Assembly (NCBI RefSeq): GCF_001517405.1
Contig: NZ_LN907828.1
Coordinates: 434,001 to 498,000, forward strand
Direction of reading: 5' to 3'
DNA: 64,000 bases
From: Duffyella gerundensis
Lineage (GTDB): Bacteria > Pseudomonadota > Gammaproteobacteria > Enterobacterales > Enterobacteriaceae
A program made the translations under genes and the position numbers. Positions within the stretch are counted from its first letter, which is position 1; each line of letters begins with the position of its first letter. A model generated the notes under the pieces. The model was not told the DNA's origin and made no database searches. It saw only the letters and a program-made list of their open reading frames with translations. Below are positions 14,560 through 23,365 of this stretch, in pieces.

Positions 14560-15444
14560 TCAGTCAGGGATCTGGAAACCATAGGTTGCCAGATCCAGTG
14601 AGTCGGGATCCGGGCCGCCACGAACGCCTGTTTCAAGCGCATCAATAACTTTAATTTCATTAGCCGTGAGCCTGAAATCAAACACGTCGAAGTTTTCGAC
14701 AATTCGGTGGGGTTTTACAGATTTAGGAATGGCGGAATATCCGTGATCCAGATGCCATCGAAGAATAACCTGTGCCGGCGTCTTCGAATATTTTCTGGCA
14801 ATGCCAGTGATTACCTTATCTTCGAAAGGATTTTTCTCCGCATTGTTGTAGGTATAAGACCCACCCAGTGGTGACCAGCATTGTGTGATAATGCCATAGT
14901 GGTCGTTAGCCGCACGCCATTCCGCCTGTGAATAATATGGATGAACCTGGATCTGATTCACCGCAGGAACAACACTGGTCTCTGTAATCAATCTGTCGAG
15001 TTCAGTGGGCGTGAGGTTGGATACACCAATGGCACGCACGCGCCCCTCGGCCAGCAGCTTTTCAGCCGCCTTATAGGCCTGAATGGTCTTTTCAAATTCT
15101 GATGCCAGAGGCTGATGAAGCAGCCAGAGGTCCAGTTGCTCAATGCCTAATTTATTCAGACTGACATCAAAGGCGCGAAGAGCAGAATCGTAGCCATAGT
15201 CGGAAATCCACAATTTAGTTTCAATAAAGATATCGTCGCGGTCTACGTCCGACCGACGGATCCCGGCGCCGACTTCACGTTCATTAAAATAGGCCGCAGC
15301 GGTATCGATAAGCCGATATCCGGTTTCCAGTGCCTTCTTCACCGCCTCGGTAGTTTCTTCAGGTTTGGCCTGATAAACACCCAATCCCAGAGCGGGCATT
15401 TTCACACCATTATTCAACGTAATATAAGGATTTATACCATTCAT
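14560..15444 (-). CDS. Aldo/keto reductase (AKR5-like)
   Basis: The 294-residue (alpha/beta)8 NADPH-dependent reductase has the tetrad visible as D and Y in LIDTAAAYFNEREVG, K in IFIETKLW and H in LDLWLLHQPL. The end IVENFDVFDFRLTANEIKVI then GGPDPDS is typical of 2,5-diketo-gluconate reductase-like AKRs, so it probably reduces small aldehydes or keto compounds. AAAAGGG lies before ATG 15444. It follows the ABM monooxygenase on the same strand, 77 bases apart. Confidence 0.88.
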   Translation of the reverse strand: MNGINPYITLNNGVKMPALGLGVYQAKPEETTEAVKKALETGYRLIDTAAAYFNEREVGAGIRRSDVDRDDIFIETKLWISDYGYDSALRAFDVSLNKLGIEQLDLWLLHQPLASEFEKTIQAYKAAEKLLAEGRVRAIGVSNLTPTELDRLITETSVVPAVNQIQVHPYYSQAEWRAANDHYGIITQCWSPLGGSYTYNNAEKNPFEDKVITGIARKYSKTPAQVILRWHLDHGYSAIPKSVKPHRIVENFDVFDFRLTANEIKVIDALETGVRGGPDPDSLDLATYGFQIPD

Positions 15445-15521
15445 TTGAGTCCCTTTTTAGCGTTGTGGCTTAGAGGAAGCATACGTGATGCCATGAATAA
15501 TAAAGCGAGGGGTTACCCTTA

Positions 15522-15833
15522 TCAGTCACTGACACGGGTAATGAGACTGACAGAAGGTCCGAATGTCAGCAGCGGTTGCAGGTATGACATAACTTCTGCA
15601 ACATGCGGGTTTTCCGCATGGCTGGTTACTGCATCCTGGTTTACCCAGCCGTCAATAATATAAAACGTGTCGGGTTCATCGATTTTTTGATAAAAATCGT
15701 AATAAAGGCAACCGGCTTCAAGGCGTGCAGGCTCAACAAATTTCAGGACCAGCTCTTTAACGCGCTCACGATTTTCAGGTTCACATCGCAGTTCACAGAT
15801 GATGTGGCGTTCTTCCGATTTTATTTTCTGCAT
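15522..15833 (-). CDS. Putative quinol monooxygenase (ABM family)
   Basis: A 103-residue single ABM domain: HIICELRCEPENRERVKELV, ARLEAGCLYYDFYQKIDEPD, FYIIDGWVNQDAVTSHAENP, with the pattern strand-helix-EAGC-YYDFYQ usual for YgiN-like quinol monooxygenases. ATG 15833 is chosen because GAGGA lies seven bases upstream; longer in-frame starts would run into the SDR gene that ends at 15844. The gap to that gene is only 10 bases, so the two are co-transcribed. Confidence 0.82.
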   Translation of the reverse strand: MQKIKSEERHIICELRCEPENRERVKELVLKFVEPARLEAGCLYYDFYQKIDEPDTFYIIDGWVNQDAVTSHAENPHVAEVMSYLQPLLTFGPSVSLITRVSD

Positions 15834-15843
15834 CGTCATTTCC

Positions 15844-16617
15844 TCAGTTCTTACCGGCATAAACACGGGTCATACCGCCATCGACTATCAGGTCAATGCC
15901 ACGGATGTAAGTACTCGAGTCTGATACCAGAAAAATCAACGCATCCGCGATATCTGCCGCGGTGCCCACGCGCCCGGCCGGTATTTCTGCGGAAACTCGC
16001 TCAGCATATGAGGCAATATCGTTGTCACTCATTTTCTGTTCGTTGCTGTAACCCTCGGTCGGGACTACACCGGGACTTATGGTATTGACCCGGATATCTC
16101 GCCCTTTTAGATCCGTGGTCCAGCTGCGAGCCAGTGAACGCACTGCCGCTTTGGTCGCGGCATAAACAGCAAATCCAGGTAACCCCATATCTGCAGTAAT
16201 CGACGCATTCAGCACTACGGAGGAACCGTCACGAAGCACGTCCAGCATGCTCTGCATAGTGAGTACAACACCTTTAACATTTATGCTCAGTTCGCTGTCG
16301 ATCTGATCTTCGGTCAGTTCTTCGAGTGGCGTGGCGTGGCCACCACCCGCATTAGCGAACAAAATATCCAGATGCCCCTGTTCGACTTTAATGGTGGCAG
16401 CCGCACGCAGCATGTCTTCTTTACTTGAGACATCCGCACATATAGCTCTGGCTGAGTTGCCCAGTTTGGTTACTGCCTCGTCCAGCACGTTCTGTCGGCG
16501 GCCAGTGATATAGACTGTTGCGCCGTGTTCAATCAATCGCTTCGCTGCACCGAAACCCAGGCCGGTTGTTCCGCCGGTGACCAGTGCGATACGGCCTTTA
16601 AGAGATTGGGTCGTCAT
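15844..16617 (-). CDS. Classical short-chain dehydrogenase/reductase
   Basis: The 257-residue protein has ALVTGGTTGLGFGAAKRLIE (TGxxxGxG), FANAGGG (NAG), a Ser in VLNASITADMG and YAATKAAVRSL (YxxxK), so it is an intact classical SDR using NAD(P)(H). The end RGIDLIVDGGMTRV is standard. Substrate unknown. GAGGA precedes ATG 16617. It lies in the minus-strand redox cluster between the two aldo-keto reductases. Confidence 0.88.
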   Translation of the reverse strand: MTTQSLKGRIALVTGGTTGLGFGAAKRLIEHGATVYITGRRQNVLDEAVTKLGNSARAICADVSSKEDMLRAAATIKVEQGHLDILFANAGGGHATPLEELTEDQIDSELSINVKGVVLTMQSMLDVLRDGSSVVLNASITADMGLPGFAVYAATKAAVRSLARSWTTDLKGRDIRVNTISPGVVPTEGYSNEQKMSDNDIASYAERVSAEIPAGRVGTAADIADALIFLVSDSSTYIRGIDLIVDGGMTRVYAGKN

Positions 16618-16689
16618 GATGATGTCCTCTGAGAATGAATACGGGGGAGGATACCGGCGACATGGCGTCGCCGGTTAATGAAGCAAGGC

Positions 16690-17670
16690 TCAGCGGTTAA
16701 TGGACTTCATCATTGCAGCGTTATAACGCTCGCCCTGGACGGGAACTTTTGCCAGCACATCTGCAATTTCCTGTAGGTCTGCGGCCGTGAGTTCAACTGC
16801 AGCCCCGCCTACATTTTCTTCGAGACGGTGAAGTTTTGTGGTGCCGGGGATCGGAGCAATCCATGGTTTTTGAGCCAGCAACCAGGCTAAAGCAATCTGT
16901 GCCGGGGTTGCTTGTTTACGCTCAGCAACTTTACCGATCAGGGCGACAAGGTTATGGTTGGCCTGACGGGCTTCGTCAGCAAAACGCGGCAGATTATTTC
17001 GGACATCTCCTTCAGCAAAGGTGGTTGCACCATCAATCTTTCCTGTAAGAAAGCCTTTACCCAGCGGGCTAAAAGGAATGAAGCCGATACCCAGCTCTTC
17101 CAGCGTCGGGATAATGACGTCTTCAGGTTCACGGGTGAACAAAGAGTATTCACTCTGCAGTGCGGACAGCGGCTGAACAGCATGTGCGTCACGAATAGCT
17201 TTTACGCCCGCCTCACACATCCCAAAATATTTCACCTTTCCTTCTTGAATCAGGTCGCGTACAGCTCCGGCGACATCTTCCATTGGCACGTTTGGATCCA
17301 CACGATGCTGGTAAAAGAGATCGATGTAATCCGTTTTCAGCCGCTTAAGGGACTGTTCAACGACAGTACGAATACGCTCAGGACGACTGTCGAGTCCCGC
17401 CGCTGCATTACCCTCTTTGAAACCGAATTTTGTAGCGATAACGATCTGGTCACGGAACGGTGCCACAGCTTCCCCGACCATTTCTTCATTGATCTGACCA
17501 TACGCTTCTGCAGTGTCGAACAGCGTTACGCCGCGCTCATAAGCTGCACGGATAAGTTTGATGGCTTCAGCTTTGTCTGTAGCAGGCCCGTAGCCAAAGG
17601 TCAGTCCCATACATCCCAGACCAATTGCCGATACTTCAAGGCCACTGTTACCTAATTGTCGCTTTTGCAT
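16690..17670 (-). CDS. Aldo/keto reductase (AKR13-like)
   Basis: The 326-residue protein begins MQKRQLGNSGLEVSAIGLGC and keeps the tetrad: D and Y in LFDTAEAYGQINEE, K in IVIATKFGF, H in DLFYQHRVDP. The end WIAPIPGTTKLHRLEENVGG is a characteristic NADPH-binding signature of this group, which reduces aldehydes such as methylglyoxal. AGGAG lies before ATG 17670. It is divergent from a LysR gene and heads the redox cluster, so that regulator probably controls it. Confidence 0.9.
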   Translation of the reverse strand: MQKRQLGNSGLEVSAIGLGCMGLTFGYGPATDKAEAIKLIRAAYERGVTLFDTAEAYGQINEEMVGEAVAPFRDQIVIATKFGFKEGNAAAGLDSRPERIRTVVEQSLKRLKTDYIDLFYQHRVDPNVPMEDVAGAVRDLIQEGKVKYFGMCEAGVKAIRDAHAVQPLSALQSEYSLFTREPEDVIIPTLEELGIGFIPFSPLGKGFLTGKIDGATTFAEGDVRNNLPRFADEARQANHNLVALIGKVAERKQATPAQIALAWLLAQKPWIAPIPGTTKLHRLEENVGGAAVELTAADLQEIADVLAKVPVQGERYNAAMMKSINR

Positions 17671-17692
17671 AATGAGTCTCCTGTTTATGGAT

Positions 17693-17757
17693 TGAACACC
17701 TCACAAGCACGGCTTGATTAGGTGGTGTTCATCTACTCTAAGGAATGACTGATCATT
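17693..17757. promoter_or_regulatory. Candidate LysR binding region between AKR and LysR genes
   Basis: TGAACACC (17693-17700) and GGTGTTCA (17724-17731) form an 8-base inverted repeat. AATGACTGATCATT (17744-17757) is a second 14-base palindrome. Both lie in the divergent gap, where LysR regulators normally bind. Confidence 0.45.
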
Positions 17758-17801
17758 ACTGAAGTGGCATAATCAGATAACTGACATGAGTGGAACTAAT
17801 A

Positions 17802-18689
17802 ATGAATCATACGGATTTCAATCATCTTGCTGTTTTCATTACGGTAGCGCGTGAAAAAAGCTTCACGCGGGCCGCGGCGCACCTGGGCGTTTCACAATCA
17901 GCAATCAGTCATAGCATTCGAGGTCTGGAGGAAAGGCTGGGGATACGTCTTCTGACCCGGACAACCCGGGGGGCAGTGCCAACAGAGGCGGGAGAACGAC
18001 TGCTTGCCAATCTTGCTCCCTACTATGATGGGATTGAGACCGAGCTTACCTCTTTGGGAGAGCTGCGCGAGAAGCCAGGAGGCATGATACGCATCACCGC
18101 TCATGACCATGCGGCAACCACTATACTCTGGCCAAAGCTTTCAACGTTATTGAGGGAGTACCCGGATATCACGCTTGAAATCAACATAGACTATGGATTG
18201 ATCGACATTGTGACCGGTCGTTTCGATGCGGGAGTCCGTGTCGGGGATCAGATTGCCAAAGATATGATTGCCATGCGTATCTCTCCTGATTTTCGCATGA
18301 TCGTTGTTGGCTCTCCTGATTACTTTTCCAGACATCCTAAGCCAGAAACGCCACAAGATCTGACTTCACACAACTGCGCAAATTTGCGGCTTTCCACACA
18401 CGGAGGCCTGTTCGCCTGGGAGTTTGAGAAAGACGGGCAGGAGTTGAAAGTTCAGGTATCCGGCCAGATGATATTCAATACTTCGCCTCAACTGTTATCG
18501 GCGGCGCTTGCAGGATACGGGCTGGCGTATGCTCCTGAGGATGTGGTGCAAAAATATATCAGAGAGGGAAAATTAATACCTGTACTTGAGGACTGGTCAC
18601 CCACATTTCCTGGTTACCATCTTTATTATCCAAGTAGAAGGCAGGCTCTTCCTGCATTCAAGTTGATTTTAAACGCTCTAAGGGTATGA
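17802..18689 (+). CDS. LysR family transcriptional regulator
   Basis: The product starts MNHTDFNHLAVFITVAREKS, with SQSAISHSIRGLEERLGIRL as recognition helix and RTTRGAVPTEAGERLL as wing, then an effector domain. ATG 17802 is used, with GTGGA seven bases upstream; an in-frame GTG at 17790 would add four residues. It is divergent from the aldo-keto reductase at 17670 and probably activates the redox cluster 13769-17670. Confidence 0.88.
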   Translation: MNHTDFNHLAVFITVAREKSFTRAAAHLGVSQSAISHSIRGLEERLGIRLLTRTTRGAVPTEAGERLLANLAPYYDGIETELTSLGELREKPGGMIRITAHDHAATTILWPKLSTLLREYPDITLEINIDYGLIDIVTGRFDAGVRVGDQIAKDMIAMRISPDFRMIVVGSPDYFSRHPKPETPQDLTSHNCANLRLSTHGGLFAWEFEKDGQELKVQVSGQMIFNTSPQLLSAALAGYGLAYAPEDVVQKYIREGKLIPVLEDWSPTFPGYHLYYPSRRQALPAFKLILNALRV

Positions 18690-18812
18690 GTTAAGACTCA
18701 TCCTTAGTGCATGGATAAATTCTGCCAATCATATGTATCGAGCCTTAAGTACAATCCGATTAATACACCTCCTACACTGAGTTTCAGATTGCAGGCTAAC
18801 ATTCCGGGTTCG

Positions 18813-18883
18813 TAATGTCCGCTATTGGCACTAAGCTGCCCACTAAGTTGGAAAATGTCCGCTGTGAGCGAAAAGCGGAAGTA
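18813..18883 (-). repeat. Dispersed palindromic repeat, copy 9 (reverse orientation)
   Basis: Read on the minus strand it gives TCCGCTTTTCGCTCACAGCG then GACAT, a spacer, and GTGCCAATAGCGGACAT, matching both hairpins with decay in the second left arm. It is the only copy in this orientation. Confidence 0.75.
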
Positions 18884-18956
18884 CCCGTCATAAATTACAG
18901 TCCCCCCGCTGTATTAAGGCCGGAAATGATTACGGGTATCCAGCCCATTGATTCGT

Positions 18957-20156
18957 TTATTTATTTCTGGCACCAGGCCTGAAAGCATACGTTTTCCCGA
19001 TGTAAGCAATGAGAAAGGCGATCGCCATAAAGACCATCAGTGCCCATGGAAAGGATGCCGCACCGGCATTATTGAGCAGCACGCCCCCGACAACGCCGCC
19101 GCTGGCGATAGCCAGATTCCATGCGGTCGTTACCATCGCCTGAACAACATCGACATGATTGCCGGCCGCATCAGCGGCGGCTGTCTGCATCTGGGTTGAC
19201 GCACCACCAAATGACCATCCCCACACGATAACTGCCAGTATGACAATGCTCTGCTCTTGCATGCCCGCAGCCAGCACCACTGCAACAGCAGCCATCGCCG
19301 CGAGGCTGAACAGAACGAGTTTACGCAAGTGACGATCAACCAGCGTTCCGGTAATCCAGATGCCGACAAGTGCGGTAAGGCCGAAAACAAGCAGGATGAA
19401 GCCGACGCGCGGTGTCAGGCCTGACAACGCCAGGAACGGCCCTATAAACGTATAAAGGATGTTGTGGGCAGTCATCCATAAAAAGATGACCGCCAGAACT
19501 GGACGTACGCCGGGCATCATAAAAACATTCCACACGGGCAAGCGCCGCTCAGCCTGTTGTCCCGGCAGATCAGGAACCACCACTAACGTCCAGATAAACA
19601 AAATAACCGCCAAGGCTGCCATCAGACCAAACGACACTCGCCACCCCATTATGCCGCCCAGCCATGCTCCTGCCGGAGTGCCCAGTGACAGAGCAACCGG
19701 AATGCCGACCATAGCAATTGCAAGTGCGCGGCCCTGTAAATCAGCCGGAACGAGGCGCCGCGCATAGCCAGCCAGTATCCCCCATGCCAAGCCAGCCGCC
19801 ACGCCGGACATAAAGCGAGCCGCAAGCGTCAGCGAGTAACTGGTCGAAATGGTCGTAATCGTATTGAAAACCACAAAGGTTCCCACCGCCAGCAACAACA
19901 CCTTTTTACGCGGGCATCCACTGGTAAGCACCGTTAGCGGAATCGCTGCAAGCAGCGATCCCAGCGCATAGATGCTCACCAGTTGACCTGCCATGACCTG
20001 TGAAACGCCAAGCCCCTCGCCGATGGCCGGAAGCAGGCCCGCCGGAAGCGTCTCGGTCAAGATGGCGATAAAGCCAGTCATGGCAAACGCCAGCAAGGGC
20101 GCCAGAGGCAACCTGCGTGATGTTATGGCGGTCGGAAATTCTGTATTAGCGTGCAC
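18957..20156 (-). CDS. MFS drug/sugar efflux transporter (DHA1-like)
   Basis: The 399-residue protein has about twelve membrane helices and the DHA1/arabinose-efflux look: ETLPAGLLPAIGEGLGVSQV in the first loop, AARFMSGVAAGLAWGILAGY (motif B region), and GTPAGAWLGGIMGWRVSFGL (antiporter motif C). Such pumps expel small toxic compounds or sugars using the proton gradient. Start is GTG 20156, six bases after AAAGGG. It is divergent from a TetR gene with paired operator-like sites between. Confidence 0.85.
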   Translation of the reverse strand: MHANTEFPTAITSRRLPLAPLLAFAMTGFIAILTETLPAGLLPAIGEGLGVSQVMAGQLVSIYALGSLLAAIPLTVLTSGCPRKKVLLLAVGTFVVFNTITTISTSYSLTLAARFMSGVAAGLAWGILAGYARRLVPADLQGRALAIAMVGIPVALSLGTPAGAWLGGIMGWRVSFGLMAALAVILFIWTLVVVPDLPGQQAERRLPVWNVFMMPGVRPVLAVIFLWMTAHNILYTFIGPFLALSGLTPRVGFILLVFGLTALVGIWITGTLVDRHLRKLVLFSLAAMAAVAVVLAAGMQEQSIVILAVIVWGWSFGGASTQMQTAAADAAGNHVDVVQAMVTTAWNLAIASGGVVGGVLLNNAGAASFPWALMVFMAIAFLIAYIGKTYAFRPGARNK

Positions 20157-20223
20157 GATGAACCCTTTTTAATGTTACTGAAATAGCTGAAAAATTCACA
20201 AAATCATTTTGCAAACACATATG

Positions 20224-20295
20224 TACTAATTGGTATGTATATTAAAAACTATAGATCACCCTGAGGGTTGTCAAGCATATATGTATCGATTAGTA
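20224..20295. promoter_or_regulatory. Two related operator-like palindromes for the TetR/MFS pair
   Basis: TACTAATTGGTA (20224-20235) and TATCGATTAGTA (20284-20295) both fit TAYYRATTRGTA, are both preceded by ATATG, and start exactly 60 bases apart in the divergent gap. A repressor binding both sites is inferred. Confidence 0.5.
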
Positions 20296-20327
20296 TATAT
20301 GTATGATTTGCCAGAGGAGGAGAGGAT

Positions 20328-20948
20328 ATGGCTAAGATGGGACGTCCACGCACATTCGACCGCGACGAAGCAATTCGTCAGGCAATGTACCTTTTTTGGC
20401 AGTATGGCTATGAGTCCACTTCGCTTGCCTTGCTCAAAGCAAATCTCGGTAACGGCATAACGGCACCGAGCTTTTATGCGGCATTTGGCTCGAAAGAGGC
20501 ACTGTTTGAAGAAGTCGTTGATTGCTATTCGTCAACTTATGGTCAGGTTAACGATTGCCTCTGGGACGATAGTCTCAACCCGCGTGAGGCTACTGAACTG
20601 GCGTTACGCCGTTCAGCAAAAATGCAGACAGAACAGGGGCATCCAAGCGGCTGTCTTATCGCGTTATCCATTATTACCTGTTCGCCCGGGCACGAGCATA
20701 TTAGACAGATTCTTGAATCACGACGCACCCGTACCCGCGAAGGATTCCTTAAGTGCGTCCTTAGAGCCATTGATTCGGGCGAACTGGCCGCAGACACCGA
20801 TGCGCGAGCGCTGGCCATGTATTTGCATTGCTTTGAGATAGGCCTGTCAACTGAAGCGCGTGATGGCGTAACAGGCAAAGAACTTAATGCCTCGGTATCC
20901 TTTGCGATGAAGGCCTGGGACGCAAACAGTTTGCTGAGTGATAACTGA
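20328..20948 (+). CDS. TetR/AcrR family regulator (YxaF/LmrA-like C-terminal part)
   Basis: The product begins MAKMGRPRTFDRDEAIRQAM with an N-terminal helix-turn-helix ending ITAPSFYAAFGSKEALFEEV. The central ALRRSAKMQTEQGHPSGCLI is typical of TetR proteins that control efflux or oxidoreductase genes. A strong purine-rich GGAGGAGAGG precedes ATG 20328. It is divergent from the MFS pump, its likely target. The inducer is unknown. Confidence 0.88.
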   Translation: MAKMGRPRTFDRDEAIRQAMYLFWQYGYESTSLALLKANLGNGITAPSFYAAFGSKEALFEEVVDCYSSTYGQVNDCLWDDSLNPREATELALRRSAKMQTEQGHPSGCLIALSIITCSPGHEHIRQILESRRTRTREGFLKCVLRAIDSGELAADTDARALAMYLHCFEIGLSTEARDGVTGKELNASVSFAMKAWDANSLLSDN

Positions 20949-20966
20949 CGATAAAGAGATGTTATT

Positions 20967-20996
20967 AATGTCCGCTTTTCGCTCATAACGGACACT
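20967..20996 (+). repeat. Dispersed palindromic repeat, copy 10 (first stem only)
   Basis: AATGTCCGCTTTTCGCTCAT then AACGGACACT. The second hairpin is missing. It follows the TetR stop by 19 bases. Confidence 0.75.
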
Positions 20997-21097
20997 CAAG
21001 CAGCAATGTCATGGTTGTGTAATGAAACCGAGAACGGATAGTGTTTTTTTACGCAAGGTAATGCTGAGTCCAAAGCCAAATAAAGGGAGTAAGCAGG

Positions 21098-21310
21098 GGC
21101 AGGTTTCAGGGTAAACGTATATTGATCACGGGTGGTACAAGTGGAATAGGGCTGGCAGGCGCTCAGCGTATTGTCACTGGAGGTAGTTACGTAGCTATTA
21201 CAGCTATTACGGGGCGTAATGAAGAGAGGCTGGAACGTTCACGCAGCATGCTTCCTGTGACATCACTTGTTATGAAAAGCGATGCTGCAGGCGAAACTGA
21301 CATCCTGCGC
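21098..21310 (+). pseudogene. N-terminal remnant of a short-chain dehydrogenase
   Basis: The frame reads FQGKRILITGGTSGIGLAGA, then TGRNEERLERSRSMLPVTSL and VMKSDAAGETDI, the cofactor-binding first third of an SDR. It lacks a convincing start codon and the NAG and YxxxK parts; similarity stops near 21310 and unrelated sequence follows. A short duplication (AITAIT) interrupts the second strand. It is a truncated, non-functional gene. Confidence 0.7.
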
Positions 21311-22192
21311 TGCAGGAAGCTATTGGTTGGTAAAAGCCGACGGGCCGTCGCCAGGCGGTTTTTTTGCGTTTTTCGCCATGCCTTCGGTAAAACGTTTGGT
21401 CAGTCTGATGGCGCCTCCGGCCCTGCTGTTACACCTGGAAACACTCTATATTGCGCTTCGCTGATGCGCTGCCGATACCACATAGAGTGATGAAGGGGAA
21501 CCGGACGGCCAACACCAGGGCATAACGCGCCGGTTTCCCTGCTACACCAGTGATGCTTGCTTTCCTGGACCGCTAATACAGAGAGTCCGGGCATGTGCCA
21601 GGCGGTTTTTTTACGTCCTTCCCCGGGGATTCGGTAAAGCACCAATTCTGCCGGATTGGCCCACTTATCCACCGTTTCTGTGGATAACGCTACATCTTGT
21701 GTCTATGCAAACTGCCGGGCAGGCGGATTAACATCAATGAGAGGTTGTTGTTCTGCACCCGTGCCGTCCGAACATCCGGTAAACTCCGGCTGCTGAGGAT
21801 TTCCCCGAATCATAATTTTCGCCAGCAGAGTTCATTGTGTCGCCGAGAAATGGCGAGGTGCTGGAGGGGAATAACGATAAAAACATCAATCTTATTCGTA
21901 AATTCGGCCAGGATAAGCTCTACGTGCAGCATGTGCTGTCGAACCCGCAGGGGAAAAGCGCAGTGAGATTCATCTGCCGGGGCTGAAGAAAGAGATCGAA
22001 GCCTTTAAAAAATACCCCTGGCCTGTACTGGCATCGTCATCAAACCGTCCGGGCGTTACTGCCGAAAGAATCCGCGGCGGCGCAGAGCCTGTAACCCGCA
22101 ACTTATTGCCTCACTTATCTCCGGTGATGAGGGAGGCGACGCGGACATTCATTCCCACTCTGTATTTAAAAAACCTAAACGAAGGAGCGATT
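21311..22192. other. Gene-poor stretch with direct repeats and paired DnaA-box-like sites
   Basis: No intact gene is seen. GCCAGGCGGTTTTTTT occurs at about 21350 and 21598, each followed by similar sequence ending in CGGTAAA, giving imperfect direct repeats of about 45 bases. TTATCCAC (21665-21672) and GTGGATAA (21680-21687) are inverted copies of the DnaA-box core. A possibly coding remnant lies at about 21830-21990. Plasmid or satellite-prophage debris is possible but unproven. Confidence 0.4.
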
Positions 22193-23197
22193 GTGTTTAA
22201 AAGAGCAAGCAGGACCTTGTTACCCGGGATGCTGGTGAGCGCCCTTGTCCTGCCACTGGCAGCATGCGACAACAGTGACAAAGCAGATGCAAAACCTGCC
22301 GCGCAGAGTCAACCCCAGGCCGTTGCAGAGGATAGCGCTGCGCAACTCACCTCAAAATTAAACGCCTATGTGGGATGCTTCAACACTGCCGATGACTCTG
22401 TTCGCAACAGTGCTCTGCGCTATGTGAGCTGGATGGCGAATGCGGAAAAGGGCCCAACCGGCAAGGAGCGCAACGTCAATGTGCTGGGCGATGTCACTCC
22501 TTACGAACTGGAAACCTGCACCAAGGCCATTAATGAGGCATCAAAGGCCAGTCCAAAATTGCCGGCGCTGGATGCCGCAGCCACACAGTATCTGGCGGAT
22601 TTAACGACGCTGCAGCCGCTGGTTTCTCAGGCAAGCCGTTATTACAGTCAGGAAGATTACAAGGATGACGGCTTCGCGAAAGGCAAGCAGATGCATCAGC
22701 CCCTTATGAAGGCGTTTAACCGCTTTATGAAATCCAGCGACCAGTTTGGTGCCGAAGTGGAAAAAGAAAATAATGCGGTTGTGGCTGCGCAACTCATTGA
22801 GATTGAGAAGTCTGAAGGCCGCCATAGTCGCTATTATCGTCTGGCTTTAGTCACTCAGGCCAAACCGCTGGCGACCCTGTTTACTTCCCCCGCGCCCGAG
22901 GTGGCCGGCATGACAAAAGCCCTCGATGCTTACAGTGCGTTGCTGGATGAGGCAGAAAAGGCAACGGCCAGCGAAGCGGGCAAGCCATTAACCTGGTCCA
23001 TCTTCCAGGATAATGCCGGAACCTTCCTGAAAGACTGCAAGGATCGCATGCGTCGGATTCGCGATAAAACACCTTACAGCACGGGTGAGCAGAGTCTGCT
23101 TAAGGGAAGCGGCAATTCGGGCTGGATGGTATCGGGTTCACCGATGCGCGTTTTAAAATCCTATAACGAATTGGTTGAGGCCGGTAACCGCCTGTAA
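22193..23197 (+). CDS. yiiG: YiiG-like DUF3829 lipoprotein
   Basis: The 334-residue protein has a lipoprotein signal with lipobox LAAC (LVSALVLPLAAC, Cys at about residue 25), then an Ala/Gln-rich linker and a helical DUF3829 domain. Segments such as LTSKLNAYVGCFNTADDSVR and GKQMHQPLMKAFNRFMKSSD resemble E. coli YiiG. It should be anchored in the outer or inner membrane facing the periplasm; its function is not known. GTG 22193 is chosen because GAAGGAG lies just upstream and it places the signal peptide at the N-terminus; longer frames back to 22106 would bury it. Confidence 0.78.
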   Translation: MFKRASRTLLPGMLVSALVLPLAACDNSDKADAKPAAQSQPQAVAEDSAAQLTSKLNAYVGCFNTADDSVRNSALRYVSWMANAEKGPTGKERNVNVLGDVTPYELETCTKAINEASKASPKLPALDAAATQYLADLTTLQPLVSQASRYYSQEDYKDDGFAKGKQMHQPLMKAFNRFMKSSDQFGAEVEKENNAVVAAQLIEIEKSEGRHSRYYRLALVTQAKPLATLFTSPAPEVAGMTKALDAYSALLDEAEKATASEAGKPLTWSIFQDNAGTFLKDCKDRMRRIRDKTPYSTGEQSLLKGSGNSGWMVSGSPMRVLKSYNELVEAGNRL

Positions 23198-23365
23198 GGC
23201 TGGATGCCTGCCCCACATGCCTTTAGGGGAAAGCCTGGTCAGTCGGGCTGCTGCGTGCAACCCGACTGACGTTGCCACCTGCCGCGTAAACCCATCTTCT
23301 CATCATTGAGCGGTTTCCAGCTGAAGCAATCTGCTAAATCGAGTGTGCCTCTCAATAGTAAAGCG

